Part shown: positions 23,321-27,278 of the stretch, piece by piece
Layout: the number at the start of each line of letters is the position of its first letter
Numbering within the stretch: the first letter of the stretch is position 1
NCBI GenBank assembly: GCA_964434855.1
Contig: CAYSWR010000017.1
Span: 1-27,278, forward strand
DNA length: 27,278 nt
From: UBA8516 sp964434855
Lineage (GTDB): Archaea; Thermoproteota; Nitrososphaeria; Nitrososphaerales; Nitrosopumilaceae
Direction: 5' to 3'
Notes under the pieces: generated by a model
The model's database searches: none
What the model was told of the DNA's origin: nothing
Seen by the model: only the letters and a program-made list of their open reading frames with translations
Position numbers and translations under genes: made by a program

Positions 23321-23336
23321 CTTTACAAATGACAAG
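23321..23336. promoter_or_regulatory. Half-conserved operator copy next to the CcdA promoter
   Basis: CTTTACAAATGACAAG repeats the CTTTACAAATG of the perfect palindrome at 23347-23357 with a degraded right arm. It lies just upstream of the BRE/TATA region of the leftward promoter. Confidence 0.5.
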
Positions 23337-23347
23337 TTAGAAATCAC

Positions 23348-23361
23348 TTTACAAATGTAAA
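23348..23361. promoter_or_regulatory. Palindromic operator candidate, TTTACAAATGTAAA
   Basis: TTTACA-AA-TGTAAA is a perfect 6-bp inverted repeat around a two-base spacer. It sits immediately upstream of the BRE/TATA of the TRASH-regulator gene and is 26 bp from a second copy. A dimeric AsnC-type HTH protein would be a natural ligand; the regulator encoded here is the obvious candidate. Confidence 0.6.
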
Positions 23362-23367
23362 ATGTTC

Positions 23368-23375
23368 AAATATAG
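23368..23375 (+). promoter_or_regulatory. TATA box for the TRASH-domain regulator
   Basis: AAATATAG is centred about 25 bases from the ATG at 23397, leaderless spacing. Confidence 0.5.
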
Positions 23376-23396
23376 ATAGCTGAATATCGTCTATAG

Positions 23397-23837
23397 ATGC
23401 CATTTAGATTAGATGAGATTGATGTTGCGTTACTTGAATCACTTATCAGAGATGGAAGAAAATCCTTTCGCCAAATTTCAAGAGAGATCAAAGTCAGCAC
23501 TCCTACTGTCAAAGCCAGATACGAGAGGCTTGTTAATGTTGGCCTGATAAAGGCAGTTTCTCCTGTTTTAGATATGGGAAAATTGGAGAGTAAGACAAGT
23601 GAACGATTAGATCAAATTCGTTACAAAGTACATCAAGGTCATGGCATAAAACTTGACAAAGGCTTGTTGGTGAAGATGACTTGTGATTATTGTAAAGGCC
23701 CTGTACAAGGAAAACCAAGTATCTTCAAATTTGCAAACATGGAGAGATTTTTTTGTTGTACTTCCTGTAGAACTTTGTATAAAGAAAAACACAAAGGCAG
23801 AATTGAATCACTGTCAAATGCTAAAAATACTTTTTAA
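23397..23837 (+). CDS. AsnC-type HTH regulator with C-terminal TRASH metal-sensing domain
   Basis: 146 residues. The N-terminal HTH of the Lrp/AsnC type (DEIDVALLESLIRDGRKSFR at 6-25, then ISREIKVSTPTVKARYERLV) is followed by a linker and a TRASH domain: C96xxC99 ... C120xxxC124 (CDYCKGPV ... CCTSCRTLYKEK), spacing as in that zinc-finger-like metal-binding module. The same architecture is known from archaeal copper regulators such as CopT/CopR of Sulfolobus. It is divergent from the CcdA-YHS-thioredoxin operon, with a shared palindromic site, so it most likely controls that operon and itself in response to a metal, perhaps copper. Confidence 0.9.
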   Translation: MPFRLDEIDVALLESLIRDGRKSFRQISREIKVSTPTVKARYERLVNVGLIKAVSPVLDMGKLESKTSERLDQIRYKVHQGHGIKLDKGLLVKMTCDYCKGPVQGKPSIFKFANMERFFCCTSCRTLYKEKHKGRIESLSNAKNTF

Positions 23838-23860
23838 TTTTGGAAAGTTTTTCTAAAGAA

Positions 23861-23870
23861 TTTAAATAAT
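23861..23870 (+). promoter_or_regulatory. TATA box of the nickel-transporter-like relic
   Basis: TTTAAATAAT is centred about 25 bases before the GTG at 23890. A well-formed promoter in front of a 29-codon frame suggests that the gene body, not its promoter, was lost. Confidence 0.45.
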
Positions 23871-23889
23871 ACGAAAATGTGTCCAATTT

Positions 23890-23979
23890 GTGATCGAACC
23901 ACTTGTTTTTATAACCTCAATGTTTCTTGGGTTTAGACATGGTTTTGATTCGATACTTCCAGAAATTCCTATACAATAA
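23890..23979 (+). pseudogene. Possible N-terminal relic of a nickel/cobalt transporter
   Basis: GTG-started frame of 29 codons ending in TAA; the product reads through FITSMFLGFRHGFDS, which resembles the first helix and start of the HX4DH signature of NiCoT proteins (usually LGxRHGFDADHI). The aspartate-histidine half is missing and the frame stops soon after (SILPEIPIQ). A TATA box at 23861-23870 precedes it at proper spacing, and the next gene's own TATA (CAATATAAG, 23985-23993) follows. No continuation is visible in the other frames. It is short, so chance resemblance is possible. Confidence 0.4.
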
Positions 23980-24016
23980 ACCAACAATATAAGCAACAAA
24001 CGCCATTTAAGAAATA

Positions 24017-24703
24017 ATGCAAAAGGACAGAACTTCAGAATGGTTTGTTCCAAGATTTGGTTCTAAAAATTTTAGAATTGGAGTAGGGATACTTTTTTTG
24101 CCATACACAGGAATGGTGGTATCATTTGCAGCATGGGGTTCGTTTGCTGTAAATTTTTCTTTAGAACGCCTAGTAGCTATTTGTGTTTTGTATTTTCTTG
24201 CACTAGGAATATCTGCACATTATCTTGATTCGCTTGGCAGCAAATCAAAACCATGGGGGGTTTTACCAAAAAAATACATCTGGACAGCATCTCTACTTTC
24301 TTTGGGAGGAGCTTTTGTTATTGGAATATACTACGCGTTTTTAGATTCCCCACTTTTGTTTCCCATAGGAATTGCCGAATCATTCTTTCTTTTTGCGTAT
24401 AATCTAGAGTTGTTTAAGGGAAAATTTCACAACAATGCAACATTTGTCATATCATGGGGAATACTCCCAGTGTTAGCGGGTTCTGCCATACAGGCAAACA
24501 CCATTACCATAGAAACTCTTCTCATGTCTGGTTTAGCTGGAGTGTTAAGTTACATATTGATTAAAACTTCAAGAAAGTACAAAGATCTCAAAAAACAATC
24601 TACGGATTGTTCAGAAATTTACAAAAATGAAACGATTCTAAAGATAATCAGTATAGGAGTAATTGCAAGTACGGTTTTTTATTTTATCTTAAGACATGCT
24701 TAA
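24017..24703 (+). CDS. UbiA-like polytopic membrane protein
   Basis: 228 residues with seven or so hydrophobic helices. Two polar stretches between helices resemble the two aspartate-rich loops of UbiA prenyltransferases: AHYLDSLGSKSKPWG (about 67-81) and YNLELFKGKFHNN (about 128-140), although the canonical NDxxDxxxD motif is not intact. The layout of helices and loops, the Lys-rich second loop and the following small-residue helices fit UbiA superfamily proteins, but enzymatic activity is uncertain. It is upstream of a chorismate-lyase-like gene. Confidence 0.55.
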   Translation: MQKDRTSEWFVPRFGSKNFRIGVGILFLPYTGMVVSFAAWGSFAVNFSLERLVAICVLYFLALGISAHYLDSLGSKSKPWGVLPKKYIWTASLLSLGGAFVIGIYYAFLDSPLLFPIGIAESFFLFAYNLELFKGKFHNNATFVISWGILPVLAGSAIQANTITIETLLMSGLAGVLSYILIKTSRKYKDLKKQSTDCSEIYKNETILKIISIGVIASTVFYFILRHA

Positions 24704-24727
24704 TTGATCTAGTTGTGATATAATATT

Positions 24728-25165
24728 GTGGCAGTAGCTCTTGATTTTTTGGCAAAAACTCTTCTTGATGCTCCAGTAGGACATGTTGAACAAACAATTG
24801 AAGAGATTCTCAAACGGCCAGTACGGCTGGATGTAGTAGAACAGAATTTGATATCTGGGACTAGATACAGTAGGAAAATCGTCATAGCATTTGGTCAAGT
24901 GCCAATTGTTCGTGCAACAGTGAAATTTGATTCCAAAAATATTCCAAAATTAATAATGACAGAGTTGTTACAAAAAAAGGAAGGAATTGGCAACATACTT
25001 AGAAAGCACAACATTACTGTACAACGAAATACTCTAGAAATTAATGTAGAACTTGACGAGAAAAAATTAACGCGAGATTATGAGATTTGGCATAATAATT
25101 TAATCTGGTTTGATATCACTGAAGAAATAAGATTAGATCTTCTTAATGCCTGTCAGAATAGATGA
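24728..25165 (+). CDS. Chorismate-lyase-like (UbiC/DUF98-type) protein
   Basis: 145 residues. GTRYSRKIVIAFGQVPIVRA (about 44-63) and the following IPKLIMTELLQKKEGIGNIL resemble the core of the UbiC/DUF98 fold, in which an arginine near the middle and a terminal glutamate bind chorismate; REYEIWHNN-type features appear near the end (TRDYEIWHNNLIWFDITEE). The start is GTG at 24728, 24 bp after the UbiA-like stop. The 33-bp overlap with the convergent methyltransferase end is real in both frames. Substrate unproven; moderate confidence only. Confidence 0.6.
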   Translation: MAVALDFLAKTLLDAPVGHVEQTIEEILKRPVRLDVVEQNLISGTRYSRKIVIAFGQVPIVRATVKFDSKNIPKLIMTELLQKKEGIGNILRKHNITVQRNTLEINVELDEKKLTRDYEIWHNNLIWFDITEEIRLDLLNACQNR

Positions 25166-25816
25166 TGTATGCAAAGTTAGAGATTGTTTGTCTACCTGAA
25201 GGCCATATTTTTTCATAGTATCCTCGTAATCATCAAACCATCTTGTTTCTCTTATCAACTTGGGAAGCTCTACAAACACATCTTTCCAATGAGGTAAAAG
25301 ATATCCAACCAAATGTAGTACAACAAAATATAGATTCCATAATGATCTAACAATTTTGTTTTTAGGACAAGTAAAATCGTGTAGAACAATTTTACCGCCG
25401 GGATTTAGATGGTTCAGACATATTTTGATCAGAACCTCATCTTTACAATATTTTGGAATGTAAGACGATGTTATACAATCGAATTTTTGATCAAGATTTA
25501 GTTTTTCAGCATCTTGACATAAAAAAGAAATTTTTTGGTAAGGTCTTAGTTTTTTTCGAGCAATTTCTAGATAGCTTTCTGTAATATCAACACCAAGTAT
25601 TTTTGCATCTGGTAATTTCTTGGCAATCTGAAATGTTAGTATTCCCGTACCACACGCAAGATCAAGCACTGAACTACAGTTTGGAATTTTCTTTATGATT
25701 TCTTTTTTCCAGTATTTGTCTTTGCCAAATGTAGTCAGATTTACAATTTTGTCATAAGTGTGTGCAGTTTTTTCAAAAAACCTTGGGACTAACTCCTTTG
25801 CGGATTGTGTTTTCAA
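25133..25816 (-). CDS. UbiE/MenG-like SAM-dependent methyltransferase
   Basis: 227 residues, class I methyltransferase. SAM-binding motif I is VLDLACGTG (50-58), with GVDITESYLEIARKK as motif post-I and CQDAEKLNLDQKFDCITSSY as motif II. A C-terminal LHDFTCPKNKIVRSLWNLYF corresponds to the quinone-methyltransferase (UbiE/MenG) signature around a D-F-x-x-P, and TLHTSSILTGIKK is similar to the family's C-terminal end. Likely substrates are prenylated quinones (these archaea make menaquinones). Convergent with the chorismate-lyase-like gene, overlapping by 33 bp. Confidence 0.8.
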   Translation of the reverse strand: MKTQSAKELVPRFFEKTAHTYDKIVNLTTFGKDKYWKKEIIKKIPNCSSVLDLACGTGILTFQIAKKLPDAKILGVDITESYLEIARKKLRPYQKISFLCQDAEKLNLDQKFDCITSSYIPKYCKDEVLIKICLNHLNPGGKIVLHDFTCPKNKIVRSLWNLYFVVLHLVGYLLPHWKDVFVELPKLIRETRWFDDYEDTMKKYGLQVDKQSLTLHTSSILTGIKKI

Positions 25817-25907
25817 TGATATATAATTTGCAAATCTTGCTTTAAAGCGGTTCTGTATTGATTTGAGTTAGAATAACCGATAAATTGAGCAGGATGGAAA
25901 AGAAATC

Positions 25908-26786
25908 ATGCTTTCGTATGATTATCCATTATACAGGCCGCCTTCTGAGGCAAACTCGCTCATATTTCAGGTAACTCTTGGTTGTTCTTTTAACGTCTGT
26001 TCCTTTTGTAATATGTATAGAACAAAAGAATATGTAGAAAGATCCTGGGACGAAATAAAAACAGAAATTGATTTGGCTGCAAAACACATGCAAGACACGA
26101 GTAGGATTTTTTTGGCAGATGGTGATGCACTGAACCTTTCTACAGACAGAATGCTTCAGATACTTGATTATTTACATACTAAATTTCCAAAGATAGAGAG
26201 AATATCATGCTATGCAATGCCAAAAAATTTACTTGAAAAATCTGCAAAGGATTTAAAAAAACTCTATGATGCAGGTCTTACAATGTTTTATATAGGAATA
26301 GAGAGTGGTTCTGATAAAATTCTAAAAAAGGTAACAAAGGGCGCAACTGGTCAAACCATTATCAAAGCATGTCAGAAAGCAATGGATGCGGGACATACAA
26401 TTTCATGTATGATAATACTTGGCCTTGGAGGTAAGACTCATTCAAAAGAACACATTGATGACACTGCCAAGGTAGTTAGTGAAATCTCGCCGCATTATCT
26501 TGGCGCTCTTACACTACATATTGAAGATGGAATTAGGGAGGAATTTATGACAAAATTCAAGGAACCTTTTGTGCCAATCGATGATGCAGATGCCTTGGTT
26601 GAGCTTGAGAATTTGGTAAGTAAGATTGAAACAAAATCGCCAATCATATTTAGAGCAAACCATGGCTCAAATGCGTATCCAATAGGCGGCACCTTTCCAG
26701 AAGATAAAAATATGATCCTTGAGAAAATATCATATCTAAAAGATCATCCTGAACTTTGTAGACCACGAGGGTTTAGAGGATTTTAA
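25908..26786 (+). CDS. Radical SAM protein with CX4CX2C cluster motif
   Basis: 292 residues. The iron-sulfur motif is TLGCSFNVCSFCNMY: C26, C31, C34, that is CX4CX2C rather than the common CX3CX2C. After it come SAM-binding features (FYIGIESGSDKILKKV, GHTISCMIILGLGG) of a TIM-barrel radical SAM enzyme, followed by a C-terminal part with KSPIIFRANHGSNAYPIGG. The CX4CX2C variant is found in other radical SAM families, e.g. ones with GCSxNxCxFCxMY. The substrate is unknown. The stop is one base from the following SRPBCC gene's TTG, so they are an operon. Confidence 0.85.
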   Translation: MLSYDYPLYRPPSEANSLIFQVTLGCSFNVCSFCNMYRTKEYVERSWDEIKTEIDLAAKHMQDTSRIFLADGDALNLSTDRMLQILDYLHTKFPKIERISCYAMPKNLLEKSAKDLKKLYDAGLTMFYIGIESGSDKILKKVTKGATGQTIIKACQKAMDAGHTISCMIILGLGGKTHSKEHIDDTAKVVSEISPHYLGALTLHIEDGIREEFMTKFKEPFVPIDDADALVELENLVSKIETKSPIIFRANHGSNAYPIGGTFPEDKNMILEKISYLKDHPELCRPRGFRGF

Positions 26787-26787
26787 A

Positions 26788-27237
26788 TTGGCAAGGCAGT
26801 TTCTGAATGGAACTGTGACAAGATCAGTTGTTGTTCATGTATCACCACAAAAAGCTTGGAGAAGATTAAGTGAGATTGGAAATTTATCTAGATGGATTGT
26901 TGGCATCAAAAAGTGTGTCATCACATCCAAGAAAAGAAAAGGGATTGGTGCAACACGGCTCATTACCTTCCAAGACGGTTCTTTACTTGAAGAGCAGATT
27001 GTAATCTGGAATAATGGCAAGTCTTTTTCATATTTAGTAACAGACAAGATGCCGTTTAGAGCATATTTTGCTACTTTATCAATAAAACCACTTGGAAAAA
27101 ACCTGACAAAAGTTACGTGGTCTGGATATATTGGTACAAATAATGTTACAAAACCTCAATTCAAAAAGACAATTTCAAAGTATGATTTACTTTACAAGAA
27201 TTCGCTGCCAAGACTCAAATCGTTAATTGAAAAATAA
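26788..27237 (+). CDS. SRPBCC (START/polyketide cyclase-like) ligand-binding protein
   Basis: 149 residues. The helix-grip fold is indicated by the start (TVTRSVVVHVSPQKAWRRLSEIGNLSRWIVGI), the middle strands (ATRLITFQDGSLLEEQIVIW) and the long C-terminal helix (YDLLYKNSLPRLKSLIE). These proteins bind hydrophobic ligands such as lipids, quinones or polyketides. The TTG start at 26788 directly follows the radical SAM stop, suggesting that the two act on the same molecule. No closer assignment is possible. Confidence 0.75.
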   Translation: MARQFLNGTVTRSVVVHVSPQKAWRRLSEIGNLSRWIVGIKKCVITSKKRKGIGATRLITFQDGSLLEEQIVIWNNGKSFSYLVTDKMPFRAYFATLSIKPLGKNLTKVTWSGYIGTNNVTKPQFKKTISKYDLLYKNSLPRLKSLIEK

Positions 27238-27263
27238 ACTCATGGAATCTAAGTAAAATCAAA

Positions 27264-27278
27264 ATGGGTCCACAGGGA
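27264..27278 (+). CDS. Possible start of the next gene (cut by window edge)
   Basis: ATGGGTCCACAGGGA begins a frame (MGPQG) that runs out of the window; an AT-rich stretch lies upstream. Too short to identify; listed only because an ATG with a plausible context is present. Confidence 0.25.

Noticed and set aside
1..27278. tRNA, rRNA, transposase or integrase genes
   Set aside because: I saw no cloverleaf-like sequence, rRNA segment, terminal inverted repeats or recombinase motifs in either strand; a search with a dedicated tool could still find a small RNA.

Overview
The window looks like a piece of an ammonia-oxidising archaeon (Nitrososphaerota/Thaumarchaeota, probably a group I.1a relative). 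The evidence is an AT-rich genome with archaeal TATA boxes sitting close to start codons (leaderless-type promoters), a 4-hydroxybutyryl-CoA dehydratase next to an ADP-forming acyl-CoA ligase (3-hydroxypropionate/4-hydroxybutyrate CO2 fixation), a group II chaperonin, an archaeal signal peptidase, deoxyhypusine synthase and a complete urease locus. I cannot fix the genus from sequence reading alone.

Layout. 1-7458: DEAD-box RNA helicase (cut by the window edge), a zinc-ribbon/PRC-barrel protein, signal peptidase I, the 4-hydroxybutyrate ligase/dehydratase pair, a small RNase H-like protein and a four-helix membrane protein. 7575-9275: a divergent thermosome subunit with a His-rich tail. 9428-14654: urease, with ureE-F-G-D reading left and ureA-B-C reading right from a shared central promoter region. 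14706-16919: a small conserved-looking protein, two tiny genes found by hand (a 55-residue two-helix membrane protein and an overlapping 45-codon frame), and an SSS-family transporter, probably for urea. 17264-21097: a ureohydrolase, a previously unlabelled small protein that I read as a urease gamma (UreA) paralogue, and a nickel permease in one tight operon; opposite lie deoxyhypusine synthase and pyruvoyl arginine decarboxylase.

21227-23837: an HTH/membrane-protein pair, then a CcdA/DsbD-like membrane protein, a 47-residue YHS protein and a thioredoxin-like protein joined by ATGA overlaps, facing an AsnC-HTH + TRASH metal-sensing regulator across a promoter region with a palindromic operator candidate. 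23890-27278: a 29-codon relic resembling a nickel-transporter N-terminus, a UbiA-like membrane protein, a chorismate-lyase-like protein, a UbiE-like methyltransferase, a radical SAM protein with a CX4CX2C cluster motif and an SRPBCC protein, possibly a quinone or other isoprenoid-linked pathway.

How it fits together. Arginine decarboxylase makes agmatine; the ureohydrolase (if an agmatinase) would split it to putrescine plus urea; putrescine feeds polyamines and so hypusination, while urea, also imported by the SSS carrier, is cut by urease to ammonia (the energy source) and CO2 (which the 4-hydroxybutyrate cycle fixes as bicarbonate). Nickel uptake and His-rich proteins in the same stretch serve the same theme. 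The most novel item is the UreA-like protein fused by operon structure to the ureohydrolase and nickel permease.
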